A stretch of 64,000 nucleotides of DNA from Sphingomonas sp. CFBP 13720 (GTDB lineage: Bacteria; Pseudomonadota; Alphaproteobacteria; Sphingomonadales; Sphingomonadaceae), in NCBI RefSeq assembly GCF_014842075.1, contig NZ_JACYVA010000002.1, positions 248,001-312,000 of the forward strand, in the 5' to 3' direction. Both the position numbers and the translations under genes were made by a program. This document shows, piece after piece, positions 28,053 to 36,970 of the stretch. Position 1 is the first letter of the stretch. Each line of letters starts with the position of its first letter. The notes under the pieces are model-generated. The model was not told the origin of the DNA and ran no database searches. It saw nothing but the letters and a program-made list of their open reading frames with translations.

Positions 28053-28439
28053 TTAGCTGCCGTCCGCTGGAAGCCGCCCCGGCGTCTTAATGAGCGCAAA
28101 TCCAACGTTGGCGAAGTCGGTTGCTGACGTATCCTCGCCGCCAACGGCGTACCCTTCTAAGAGATTGGCATGACCATCTTTGAAATGAAGAAGCATCCCC
28201 AAGCCGTATTCAAGACCCTCGATGCCAAGCCAGACGTTCTCTCCAAGCGTTTCGACTTTCCTGTCCAAACGCTCTTGGCTGTCAGGGACCGCCAACGCCG
28301 TAAAAAAGCCGCCCCCGGTGTTTTCTCGCGATAGCACTTCAGCATGAGCTAATTGCTGTTCGATGCCAGTTCGAGTGGTGACGAGTTCGGCGAAGATGGC
28401 GTCCAGCGCCGTTCGTTCGAGTGTGGTGAGCGCGTTCAT
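28053..28439 (-). CDS. Conserved-looking hypothetical protein, 128 aa
   Basis: The start at 28439 (MNALTTLERTALDAIFAEL) is chosen because the frame upstream runs through the neighbouring VOC gene in another frame and is unlike protein. The product is soluble, with an N-terminal helix pair, a conserved-looking ENTGGGFFTALAV strand and a C-terminal strand GLGMLLHFKDGHANLLEGYA followed by GGED. I have a general impression of similar short alphaproteobacterial unknowns but cannot name the family. It is 112 bp downstream of the VOC gene on the same strand and may be cotranscribed. Confidence 0.6.
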   Translation of the reverse strand: MNALTTLERTALDAIFAELVTTRTGIEQQLAHAEVLSRENTGGGFFTALAVPDSQERLDRKVETLGENVWLGIEGLEYGLGMLLHFKDGHANLLEGYAVGGEDTSATDFANVGFALIKTPGRLPADGS

Positions 28440-28551
28440 TGCTGCCACTCTGCGACAAGGCAGGAATGTCCGCAATTGGTGGAAAGCGGACATTCGCGGG
28501 ATCGCATGATCGAGGGCCGCTAGGGTCAGAAGCGGCCCTGTGCCGGACGGA

Positions 28552-28950
28552 TTAGGCAGGAAAATGAATTCCGCACAGTTTGTTACCGTCGGGGTCACGA
28601 AAATAGGCCAGTTCGATGGTGCCCATGGAGGCAGTGTCGCGCGGTCCGGGCGGAGCTTCGATTGAGGTCCCGCCAGCGGCAACGGCGGTATCGTGAAGCT
28701 GCTTCACCTGCTCGGGCGAGTCGCAGGAAAAGGCGACGGTGCTGCCGTTGGCGACGCTTGCCGGTTCGTCGTTGATCGGCTGGCTGACGATGAAGTTGGT
28801 CCCATTGCCGTTATTGTAGATCAGACGTGTATGACCGCTGTCGGCCATGTTCCGCGTCCCTTCCCCTGCACCCAAGGTGCCGAGCACCGTGTCGTAGAAG
28901 CGCTTGGACCGTTCAATGTCGTTCGATCCGACCATGGTGTGAAAAAGCAC
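28552..28950 (-). CDS. VOC-family (glyoxalase/bleomycin-resistance fold) protein
   Basis: 132 residues from a GTG at 28950 that has AGGAG seven bases upstream. The first repeat begins LFHTMVGSNDIERSKRFYDTVLG and the second ends in ELAYFRDPDGNKLCGIHF, the classic end of a VOC domain with a His and acidic residue in metal-ligand positions. VOC proteins include lyases, dioxygenases and binding proteins; there is no context to pick a substrate. A longer frame to 29001 lacks a ribosome-binding site. Confidence 0.85.
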   Translation of the reverse strand: MLFHTMVGSNDIERSKRFYDTVLGTLGAGEGTRNMADSGHTRLIYNNGNGTNFIVSQPINDEPASVANGSTVAFSCDSPEQVKQLHDTAVAAGGTSIEAPPGPRDTASMGTIELAYFRDPDGNKLCGIHFPA

Positions 28951-29272
28951 AAATACTCTCCTGACGACTGATCGACTTCCGATCACCATTAACGGTCTCA
29001 CCTAACCGGTAAACAGCCATTGATCACCCTTGGGCCCCTCGAATTGTCCGCTACTGGGCGGTAGCAGCCGAAACGCCATTCTCGAAGGGTAACGTGGCGC
29101 AAGGAATCAACCCGTCGATCAGTCAAACGACCACCTGCGGGTTTCGCTTTCCCCAAACCTGTTCCCGATCGAGGAATCCCCAAACTGCCAATGTTGACGG
29201 CAAAACGGGAAACACCCGCCAGCCCCAAACAAGGTGCGGGATCGGCCCCACGCCCCCCGGCCACCGCGCCCG
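28951..29272. other. Intergenic, no gene recognised
   Basis: 322 bases between the VOC gene and the end of the flippase gene. Open frames here are out-of-frame extensions from the neighbours. The left part carries the VOC promoter; nothing else stands out. Confidence 0.4.
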
Positions 29273-30796
29273 CTAAACCTTGAACCGCTCTACCGGCACC
29301 GTTGGCTCCGCCGCCGCCGCGCTCTTGTGGAACAGCGCGCGGTCTTCCGGCCGGAATGCCCAGCGCCACAGGATCGCGAAATAGGTGGCGAGGATCAGCG
29401 GGATGCCGAACATCATCTCGGCCCATTCGAACCGCTTCGGCAGTTCCATGACCGCCGCCCCGACCAGACCGGCCGCAAGGACCGCCCAGAGGAACGCGGG
29501 GCGGAAATCGCGCACCGATACGCCCAGCAATCGCGACAGCAGCGCCGATTTGACCAGCGATCCGATACCGACCGAGGTCGCCAAGGCCGCCGCCGGTCCC
29601 ACCGCCGCCCATGCTTCGGGCCAGCGTAGCGCGCGCATGCCGGCGACCAGCGCGAAGCTGAGCAGTACCTGAAACGTCAGCAACCCCATCGATATCATCA
29701 GGTTGCGATGCCGCGCGATATAGACCAGCGCCGCTTCCGATACCGCGCCCTTGGCGGCGAAGACTTCCGCGATCAACAGGAACGACAGCGCGCCCGCGCC
29801 GCTGACGAACTCACGCCCGACCACGCCCATCACCCCTTCGGCGGGGATCGATCCGGCCAGCGCCAGCGCCGCCTGTGCAGTAATGATCCAGAACCCGACC
29901 TGCCGCACCTGCCGCGCCACCGCCGCCTTGTCGCCCTGCGCGAGGCTGTGGGTGATGACCGGCCCCAGCACCGGATCGAAGCTGGTCTTCAGCTTTTGCG
30001 GCAGCGATGCGACCTGTTGCGCCATGTAATAGACGCCGACCACCGCCGGCCCGAACAACAGGCCGAGGATGAACCGGTCGACGTTGCGCGTGCCCCATTC
30101 GATCGCGTCGGCACCCGCCAGCGGCATGTTGCGCTTCACCAGCGCCAGCATCGGTCGCAGATGCGGCGACCATCCGAACGGCAGGCCATAGCTGCGCACG
30201 AACGGCACGATCGACGCGACCAGCGCCGCCGCCATCGCCAGAACATAGCTGAGGATCAGGCCGTCGCGCGTCGAATAATAGCTAAGGCCCCATGCCGCGA
30301 TAGAAATGGTCCATGGCTCCACCACCGCTCGCGCGGTCACCGCCGCCTTGACGTTCAGGCGATAGGCGAGCGCGGCAAGGCTGACGTCCGACCATGCGAT
30401 CGCGAACACGACCAGCGGCAACAGCCGTTCGAACCCGATGACCTCGCTGTTCGGGTACATGATCTGCGGAAACACGAACAATACCGCGCTGGCCGCGACC
30501 GACAGGAAGAACGCGACCGCCAGCGCATCCCACACGACATGCGCGTGCGGCCGGTCGGTCGACGACAGCGCCTGCGCCAGCCCGCGCTTCAGGCCCAGCG
30601 TCGCAACCAGCGCCGCCAGTTCGACCACCAGCACCGCCAGCGCGAACCGGCCGACGATCTCCGGCCCGTACACGCGCCCGGCAATGAACAGGAACGGCAG
30701 CCGCGCGACCAGCCGCAGCACGAAGCCGAAAATGTTCGTCCGCCCGCCCTTGGCGAGCGCGGCGATATCGTCGTCGGGGGAAGGCGCGTCGGTCAT
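29273..30796 (-). CDS. Oligosaccharide flippase / polysaccharide biosynthesis membrane protein (Wzx-like)
   Basis: 507 residues with about 12-14 predicted transmembrane helices, starting with NIFGFVLRLVARLPFLFIAGRVYGPEIVGRFALA, the standard N-terminal pattern of MOP-superfamily polysaccharide flippases. Such proteins move undecaprenyl-linked sugars across the inner membrane. There are no glycosyltransferases or other surface-polysaccharide genes around it, so this is an isolated member and its glycan is unknown. It lies 108 bp downstream of the start-proximal side of the Fic gene's stop codon, on the same strand. Confidence 0.85.
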   Translation of the reverse strand: MTDAPSPDDDIAALAKGGRTNIFGFVLRLVARLPFLFIAGRVYGPEIVGRFALAVLVVELAALVATLGLKRGLAQALSSTDRPHAHVVWDALAVAFFLSVAASAVLFVFPQIMYPNSEVIGFERLLPLVVFAIAWSDVSLAALAYRLNVKAAVTARAVVEPWTISIAAWGLSYYSTRDGLILSYVLAMAAALVASIVPFVRSYGLPFGWSPHLRPMLALVKRNMPLAGADAIEWGTRNVDRFILGLLFGPAVVGVYYMAQQVASLPQKLKTSFDPVLGPVITHSLAQGDKAAVARQVRQVGFWIITAQAALALAGSIPAEGVMGVVGREFVSGAGALSFLLIAEVFAAKGAVSEAALVYIARHRNLMISMGLLTFQVLLSFALVAGMRALRWPEAWAAVGPAAALATSVGIGSLVKSALLSRLLGVSVRDFRPAFLWAVLAAGLVGAAVMELPKRFEWAEMMFGIPLILATYFAILWRWAFRPEDRALFHKSAAAAEPTVPVERFKV

Positions 30797-30904
30797 GTCG
30801 CGCGCGGGGGATCGATCATCGCGGCGTCATACGCGACGGTGCGAATACACCATAGCCCCTTACCAGCTTTTCCACCGGGGGTGCGACAACAGGGCAACGC
30901 AGCG

Positions 30905-32038
30905 TCATACCTTCAGCAGGTCTAGCAGCGGATCGAACGCATACAGCGCGGCGCGACGCCCGGCTGACGGCTCGATCGTGCGCAGAAAACCGGCCTCGAC
31001 CAGCCGCCGGGACAGCAATCGGGCCGACGACGCCGGAATGCCCGACCGATCGACGAACCGGTCGTTGCGAAAGATCGGACTGGCGAACACGAAATCCAGT
31101 GCCTGATCATGGAATTGCGAGTTCAACGCTTCCCGGAACCGTTCGCGCATTTCGCCATGCAGCGCGAATATCCGGTCGGCGGTCTGGATGTTGACACTGG
31201 CCTGCGCGTGCATCGCTTGCAGGAAGAATACCGTCCAGCCGGACCAGTCGCCATCCGCCGACACCGCTCGCATCCGCTCGATATATTCGCCCTTGTGCGC
31301 CTCGAAATAGCCGGAGACGAAAAAATTGGGCTGGCCGATGATCCCGAGCTTCCACAGCATCAGCGTAATCAGCATCCGGCCGATCCGCCCGTTTCCGTCC
31401 TGAAACGGGTGCAGCGCCTCGAACTCGACATGCACCAGTGCGGTGCGGATAAGCGGACGCATGCCGCCGTCGCGTATGAAACGGACCAGCGCGTCCATCG
31501 CCGGGCCAAGATGCTCGGGCGCGATCGGAACGTAATGGATCGTCCCACGCCGGTCGTCGCCGATATAATTCTGCTCGATCTTGTACGAGCCCGGCCGCTT
31601 GGCGGCCCCCCGCCCTATCGGCAGCAGTTGCTGATGCGCAGTGCGGATCAGGTGCTCGCCCAACGGCATGCCATCCGCCAACGCCTGTTGCGCATTGCGC
31701 AGCGCGCGCGAGTACAGGAACGTCTCGATATCGTCGCTGCGCGCTTCGCGATAGGGGTCTGGCGCAGCGGCGTCCTCTTCCGCTTCGATGCGATACAGTT
31801 CCTCGATCGTCGAAATAGTACCTTCCATTCGCGAAGAACTGACCGCATCCTGCCGTCGAAGCGGTGCCAGGAACAGCTCGCTATTCACCATGCTGGCCAT
31901 TTTTGCGTCATAGCGGGCCAATGATGCCGCCGCTTCCTCCAGTGGACCCAACAGTGCCGCGTAATCGAGCGACGCGGGTGGGAACGCCCCCATATGGTAC
32001 CGCACGGCTTGGGATACGTCATATTGGTTGACGATCAT
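30905..32038 (-). CDS. Class II Fic-domain protein with C-terminal winged helix
   Basis: 377 residues. The catalytic loop HPFQDGNGRIGR (210-221) is an intact Fic motif, so AMP transfer to a target hydroxyl is expected. An N-terminal inhibitory helix with SSSRMEGT at 67-74 fits the (S/T)xxxE(G/N) motif, which makes this an autoinhibited class II Fic that needs no separate antitoxin. The last 55 residues, including FVDRSGIPASSARLLSRRLVEAGF, read as a winged helix-turn-helix. That suggests DNA binding and possibly autoregulation through the half-sites at 32053-32106. ATG 32038 is preferred over upstream starts that run through those sites. Confidence 0.9.
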   Translation of the reverse strand: MIVNQYDVSQAVRYHMGAFPPASLDYAALLGPLEEAAASLARYDAKMASMVNSELFLAPLRRQDAVSSSRMEGTISTIEELYRIEAEEDAAAPDPYREARSDDIETFLYSRALRNAQQALADGMPLGEHLIRTAHQQLLPIGRGAAKRPGSYKIEQNYIGDDRRGTIHYVPIAPEHLGPAMDALVRFIRDGGMRPLIRTALVHVEFEALHPFQDGNGRIGRMLITLMLWKLGIIGQPNFFVSGYFEAHKGEYIERMRAVSADGDWSGWTVFFLQAMHAQASVNIQTADRIFALHGEMRERFREALNSQFHDQALDFVFASPIFRNDRFVDRSGIPASSARLLSRRLVEAGFLRTIEPSAGRRAALYAFDPLLDLLKV

Positions 32039-32052
32039 GCTGGCACGAATCC

Positions 32053-32106
32053 TGTCATCAACGATAGTTGGTGGATACCGATTGGCATCAAACCGACTTG
32101 ATGACA
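32053..32106. promoter_or_regulatory. Operator-like array of CATCAA/TTGATG half-sites before the Fic gene
   Basis: TGTCATCAA (32053-32061) is inverted at TTGATGACA (32098-32106), and a third copy CATCAA at 32086-32091 pairs with TTGATG at 32098-32103 to make an 18-bp palindrome with a six-base spacer. All lie within 70 bp upstream of the Fic start codon in a comparatively A/T-rich region. Confidence 0.45.
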
Positions 32107-32239
32107 AGATGCAGCATCTACGTGTCGTCAACCGTGTTCGGCATCCGCAATCTCCTCAGCCTACGCGACTTCGTGAAACTATATTGCGCCGACACTTCTA
32201 TAAAACGGAATGGATGTCAGAAAGCATGACGCCGCCCGC

Positions 32240-34999
32240 TCAATGCGCCGCGCCCCAGCTTGGCCCCGTCCCGATCTCGACGCCAAGCGGCACCGACAGC
32301 GTCACCAGCGGTTCCGCCGCGCCCTCCATCACCGCGCGGATCACCGGGGTCGCCGCCGCCACGCGATCCTCGGGCAGTTCGAACACCAGTTCGTCGTGGA
32401 CCTGCAACAGCATCCGCACGTCGTCCAGCCCGGCCTGCGCCAGCGCCGGTCCCATCCGCACCATCGCGCGCTTGATGATGTCGGCGCTGGTGCCTTGAAT
32501 CGGGGCGTTGATCGCGGCGCGTTCCGCTCCCTGCCGCTCGTGCTGCACCTTCGATGCGATGCGCGGGAAATGCGTCTTGCGCCCGAACAATGTGGTGGTG
32601 AACCCGGTGGTGCGCACCGCCTGCGTCGTTTCCGCGATGTAGCGGTTGATGCCGGGAAACCGGTCGAAATAGCGGTCGATCATCGCCTGCGCCTCGTCCG
32701 CGCTGACGTCCAGCCGCCCGGCCAATCCCCAGCGGCTGATGCCGTACAGGATCGCGAAGTTGATCGTTTTGGCCCGGCCGCGCGTGTCGCGATTGACCTC
32801 GCCGAACAGTTCCTGCGCGGTCATCGAATGGATGTCGTCGCCGCGCGCGAACGCATCGCGCAGTTGCGGCACGTCGGCGATATGCGCCGCCAGCCGCAGT
32901 TCGATCTGCGAATAATCGGCCGCAAGGATAACGTTGCCGGGTTCGGCGACGAACGCGTCGCGGATCTGGCGGCCGACTTCGGTGCGGATCGGGATGTTCT
33001 GAAGGTTCGGATCGGTCGACGACAGCCGCCCGGTCTGCGCGCCGGTCAGGCTGTAGCTGGTATGCACCCGCCCGGTCGCCGGATTGATCTGCGCCTGCAA
33101 CGCATCGGTATAGGTGCTTTTCAGCTTCGACAATTGCCGCCAGTCCAGCACGCGCGCCGCGATCACGCTGCCCGGCGAATCCTTGTCCGCCGCGATGCGT
33201 TCCAGTTCGTTGACGTCGGTCGAATAGACGCCGGACTTGCCCTTGCGCCCGCCCTTGATCCCCATCGTCACGAACAGCACGTCGCCCAGCTGCTTGGGAC
33301 TGCCGATCGTGAACGGCGTGCCCGCCAGCCCGTGGATCTCGGTTTCCAGCGTCGCGATCCGCGCCGAAAAATCCTCCGACAGCCGCGCCAGCACGGCGGC
33401 ATCGACCTTGATCCCCGCGATTTCCATGTCGGCGATCACCCGCACCAGCGGCCGGTCGACCATCTCGTACACCTTGGTCGCCTGTTCGTACGGCAGGCGC
33501 GGCCGGAACCGCCGCCACAGCCGCAGCGTCACGTCGGCATCCTCGGCGGCATAGCGCGTCGCCGCCTTCAGATCGATCTCGGCGAACCCGACCTGCTTCT
33601 TGCCGGTGCCGACCACGTCCTTGTACGCGATGCAACTGTGCTGGAGATGCGTCGCCGCCAGCTCGTCCATGCCGTGCCCGTGCCGCCCGGCATCCAGATC
33701 GAAGCTCATCACGATCGTGTCGTCATAGGGGGCGACATCGACCGCCGCCCGCCCCAGCACGATCATGTCGTATTTCAGATTATGCCCGATCTTGAGCACC
33801 GCCGGGTTTTCGAACAGCGGTTTCAGCTTCGCCAGCACGACCTCGCGCGGCAACTGCACCGGCTTTTCGGCGAACATGTCGGTCCCGCCATGCGCGATCG
33901 GAATATAGCACGCCAGATTGGGGTGCAGCGCCATACTGACCCCCACCAGTTCGGCGCGCGTCGCGTCCAGCCCGGTCGTCTCGGTATCGATCGCGACCCA
34001 GCCCTGATGCGTCGCGACCTGTACCCACCGGTCCAGCGCGGCTTCGTCGACCACCGTTTCGTACGCATCGTGATCGCACGACGGTTCGTCGTCCTGCGCG
34101 ACCGGCGCGGTCGGGCTGGGCGCGGGATCGTCTGCCACGCTCGACAGCTTGGTCAGCAGCGTGCGGAACCCGTGATGCTCTAGGAACGCGCGCAGCGGCG
34201 CTTCCGGGATGCCCTGCATCTCCAGCGCGTCGAGCGGTTCGGGCAGGCCGCCGTCGCATTTCAGCGTCACCAGTACCTTCGACAACCGTGCCGCATCGGC
34301 ATGTTCGATCAGATTATCGCGCAGCTTGCCCTTCTTCATGTCGGGCGCGGCGGCCAGCACGGCTTCGAGGTCGCCATGCTCGACGATCAGCTTCGCCGCC
34401 GTCTTCGGTCCGACGCCCGGCACGCCCGGCACGTTGTCGACGCTGTCGCCCATCAGCGCCAGCACGTCGCCCAGCCGGTCCGGCCCCACGCCGAACTTTT
34501 CGACCACGTGATCGGGGCCGAGCGTGCGGTTGTTCATCGTGTCGAGCATGTCGACCGACGGGTCGGTCATCAACTGCATCAGATCCTTGTCGGAACTGAC
34601 GATCGTCACCGACCACCCCTGCGCCAGCGCCGCCTGCGTATAGCATGCGATGATGTCGTCGGCCTCCAGCCCCTCTTCCTCGATGCATGGCAGGCTGAAC
34701 GCCCGCGTGGCGTCGCGGATCATCGGAAACTGCGGGACAAGATCGGGCGGCGGCGGCGGACGATGCGCCTTGTACTGATCGTACAGGTCGTTGCGGAACG
34801 TCTTGGACGACTTGTCCAGAATCACCGCCATGTGCGTCGGGCCGTCGGCCTTGTGCAACGCGTCGGCCAGCTTCCACAACATGGTGGTATAGCCATAGAC
34901 CGCGCCGACCGGCTCACCATGCTTGTTGGTCAGCGGCGGCAGCCGGTGATAGGCGCGAAAGATATAGCCGGAGCCGTCGACGAGATAGAGATGGGGCAT
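32240..34999 (-). CDS. polA: DNA polymerase I
   Basis: 919 residues with all three modules. The N-terminal 5'-3' exonuclease shows LYLVDGSGYIFRAYH, EADDIIA and SSDKDLMQL with GDSVDNVPGVPGVGPKTA. The proofreading domain has its exo I motif intact (AIDTETTGLDA). The polymerase domain has motif A DYSQIELR, O-helix RGRAKTINFAILYG and motif C VHDELVFE. It acts in gap repair and Okazaki-fragment maturation. ATG 34999 (MPHLYLVDGSG) is the family start; the frame extends to 35131 without support. It is divergent from the phosphodiesterase gene across 177 bp. Confidence 0.97.
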   Translation of the reverse strand: MPHLYLVDGSGYIFRAYHRLPPLTNKHGEPVGAVYGYTTMLWKLADALHKADGPTHMAVILDKSSKTFRNDLYDQYKAHRPPPPPDLVPQFPMIRDATRAFSLPCIEEEGLEADDIIACYTQAALAQGWSVTIVSSDKDLMQLMTDPSVDMLDTMNNRTLGPDHVVEKFGVGPDRLGDVLALMGDSVDNVPGVPGVGPKTAAKLIVEHGDLEAVLAAAPDMKKGKLRDNLIEHADAARLSKVLVTLKCDGGLPEPLDALEMQGIPEAPLRAFLEHHGFRTLLTKLSSVADDPAPSPTAPVAQDDEPSCDHDAYETVVDEAALDRWVQVATHQGWVAIDTETTGLDATRAELVGVSMALHPNLACYIPIAHGGTDMFAEKPVQLPREVVLAKLKPLFENPAVLKIGHNLKYDMIVLGRAAVDVAPYDDTIVMSFDLDAGRHGHGMDELAATHLQHSCIAYKDVVGTGKKQVGFAEIDLKAATRYAAEDADVTLRLWRRFRPRLPYEQATKVYEMVDRPLVRVIADMEIAGIKVDAAVLARLSEDFSARIATLETEIHGLAGTPFTIGSPKQLGDVLFVTMGIKGGRKGKSGVYSTDVNELERIAADKDSPGSVIAARVLDWRQLSKLKSTYTDALQAQINPATGRVHTSYSLTGAQTGRLSSTDPNLQNIPIRTEVGRQIRDAFVAEPGNVILAADYSQIELRLAAHIADVPQLRDAFARGDDIHSMTAQELFGEVNRDTRGRAKTINFAILYGISRWGLAGRLDVSADEAQAMIDRYFDRFPGINRYIAETTQAVRTTGFTTTLFGRKTHFPRIASKVQHERQGAERAAINAPIQGTSADIIKRAMVRMGPALAQAGLDDVRMLLQVHDELVFELPEDRVAAATPVIRAVMEGAAEPLVTLSVPLGVEIGTGPSWGAAH

Positions 35000-35176
35000 G
35001 CACCGGGAGATAGCAGCGGCAACCGGCAAGGGCGAGGGGTCGGTCGTCGCGATCGTACCGTGGCCGTCGTTCGACCAAGCCGTACGGTGAAACTGCCTTG
35101 TGCACGGGACTTGCCGCAACGAAACTGTCACGCCGGTCCATTAGCGAACCATCGATTCCCCTGCCCGAGTATCCCA

Positions 35177-36427
35177 ATGCGTATCCCCGCCCTTCTTCTC
35201 GCCCTCGCCGCCCTTGCCGGTTGCGCGACGACCCCGCCGCCCGCACCCGCCGCCGTGGCGGAAGTCCGGGCACCGGTCACGATCCTGATCGGCGTCGACG
35301 GCGCGCGGCCGGACATCCTGACCCCGGCCGTCGCCCCCATCCTGTCGCGCCTTGCGGCCGACGGGGCGAAGGCGGCGATGCAGCCGTCCTTTCCGACCAA
35401 GACCTTCCCCAATTTCTGGACGCTCGCCACCGGCGTCCGGCCCGATCGCAACGGCATCGTCGGCAACGCGATGGAAGACGTGGCGCGGCCCGGCGAACGC
35501 TTCACGATGGCGACCGACGATCCGTTCTGGTGGAACACGGCCAAGCCGATCTGGGTCGCGGCGGAGGAAGCGGGCATCCGCAGCGCGACGATGTTCTGGC
35601 CGGGCAGCGAGGTCGCATGGGGCGGCAGCGGCAGGCCGCATCACGGCGTCTATGCCGGGGGTCGCCATGCATCGGACTGGCAGGCGTTCGCACAGGCGAT
35701 CACCGCCGAACAGCGCGTCGATACGGTGGTCGACTGGATGCGACGTCCGGCAGCGACGCGTCCACGGTTCGTGACGCTGTATTTCGACGATGTCGACACC
35801 GCCGGGCATGAAGACGGCCCCGATGCCCCCGCCACCCGCGCGGCAATGACCCATGTCGACGCCGCGATCGGCCGGCTGCTCCGCGAATTGGCCGCGATGG
35901 GACAACAGGCCAATCTGGTCGTGGTCGCCGATCACGGCATGGCGGCCAGTTCGTCCGAACGGGTCGTTGCGCTCGATGCGATCGCCCCGCCGGATCGATA
36001 TCGCATCATCGAAGCCGGCCCCTATGCGTCGATCGCGCCGGCCGCCGGACAGGAAGCCGCCGTCGCCGCCGCGCTATCGCGCCCGCATCCGCACATGCAA
36101 TGCTGGCCCAAGGCCGCGATCCCCGCCCGCCTGCGCTACGGCACGCATCCGCGCGTGCCGCCATGGCTGTGCCTTGCCGAAACGGGCTGGTCGATCCTCG
36201 CCACCGCGCCGACGCGCGCCGATACCGGCGGGGCGCACGGGTATGACGATGCCGCGCCAGAGATGCAGGCACTGTTCGTCGCCAGCGGTCCGGCGTTCCG
36301 GTCGGGCGTCACCCTGCCCCCGTTCCGCAACACCGCCGTGCATCCGTTGCTGCGGCGGTTGCTCGGCCTGCCCGCCGACCCTTCGCTCGACGCCACCGCC
36401 GAACCGTTCGCGCCCGCACTGAAATAG
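35177..36427 (+). CDS. Lipoprotein nucleotide pyrophosphatase/phosphodiesterase (alkaline phosphatase superfamily)
   Basis: 416 residues with a lipoprotein signal ending LAGC (Cys17), so it is anchored to the envelope. Metal and catalytic motifs of the NPP branch are visible: first Asp in IGVDGARPD, nucleophilic Thr in FPTKTFPNFW, FDDVDTAGHEDGP, DHGM and the last His in GAHGYDD. Related enzymes hydrolyse nucleotide phosphodiesters and pyrophosphates outside the cytoplasm. The ATG at 35177 gives the complete signal peptide. It is followed by the MaoC gene 39 bp downstream on the same strand. Confidence 0.9.
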   Translation: MRIPALLLALAALAGCATTPPPAPAAVAEVRAPVTILIGVDGARPDILTPAVAPILSRLAADGAKAAMQPSFPTKTFPNFWTLATGVRPDRNGIVGNAMEDVARPGERFTMATDDPFWWNTAKPIWVAAEEAGIRSATMFWPGSEVAWGGSGRPHHGVYAGGRHASDWQAFAQAITAEQRVDTVVDWMRRPAATRPRFVTLYFDDVDTAGHEDGPDAPATRAAMTHVDAAIGRLLRELAAMGQQANLVVVADHGMAASSSERVVALDAIAPPDRYRIIEAGPYASIAPAAGQEAAVAAALSRPHPHMQCWPKAAIPARLRYGTHPRVPPWLCLAETGWSILATAPTRADTGGAHGYDDAAPEMQALFVASGPAFRSGVTLPPFRNTAVHPLLRRLLGLPADPSLDATAEPFAPALK

Positions 36428-36466
36428 CGGTTGCGCGCCGGACGTTTCCGGCGGACCATCCCGACC

Positions 36467-36949
36467 ATGCGCTATTTCGAGGATTTTACGGTCGGGGAAA
36501 CCGCCCGGTTCGGATCGTACCAAGTCGACCGGGACGAAGTGCTCGACTTCGCCCGGCGATATGATCCGCAGCCGTTCCATCTGTCCGAAGAAGCCGCAGC
36601 ACAGACTCATTTCGGTCGGCTGGCGGCAAGCGGCTGGCATAGCTGCGCGATGATGATGGCGATGCTGGCGGCACGGATGGAGGCCGACGAGGTCGCCAGC
36701 CTCGGTGCCGCCGGAATCGACGAGCTTCGCTGGCGGACACCCGTCTATCCCGGCGATACGCTGACCTGCGAGACGGAAATCGTCGAAACCCGCGCCTCGC
36801 GCAGCCGGCCCGAAATGGGGACGGCGCGCAGCCGGATGACGGTGCGCAATCAGGACGGCGTCGCCGTGCTCACCTTCGTCGCGATCCTGCTGATCGCTAC
36901 GCGCCCGCGTGCGGCAACGACTCCATCCACCGGAACCGACGCCGGATAG
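36467..36949 (+). CDS. MaoC-family dehydratase
   Basis: 160 residues in a single hot-dog fold. The hydratase signature is present near residue 30 (FARRYDPQPFHLSEEAAAQT), followed by FGRLAASGWHSCAMMM and a central RWRTPVYPGDTLTCETEI strand. MaoC-like enzymes hydrate enoyl-CoA or related acyl thioesters. No acyl-CoA enzyme is adjacent, so the substrate is open. ATG 36467 (MRYFEDFTVGET) aligns with the usual start. Its stop converges on the Gly-rich lipoprotein gene with 21 bp between. Confidence 0.88.
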   Translation: MRYFEDFTVGETARFGSYQVDRDEVLDFARRYDPQPFHLSEEAAAQTHFGRLAASGWHSCAMMMAMLAARMEADEVASLGAAGIDELRWRTPVYPGDTLTCETEIVETRASRSRPEMGTARSRMTVRNQDGVAVLTFVAILLIATRPRAATTPSTGTDAG

Positions 36950-36970
36950 CACCCGGGCGCGGTAAGCGCC

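Noticed and set aside
34301..35176. N-terminal extension of the phosphodiesterase to a 708-aa protein
   Set aside because: The extension lies opposite polA and has no domain; the lipoprotein signal at 35177 marks the true start.
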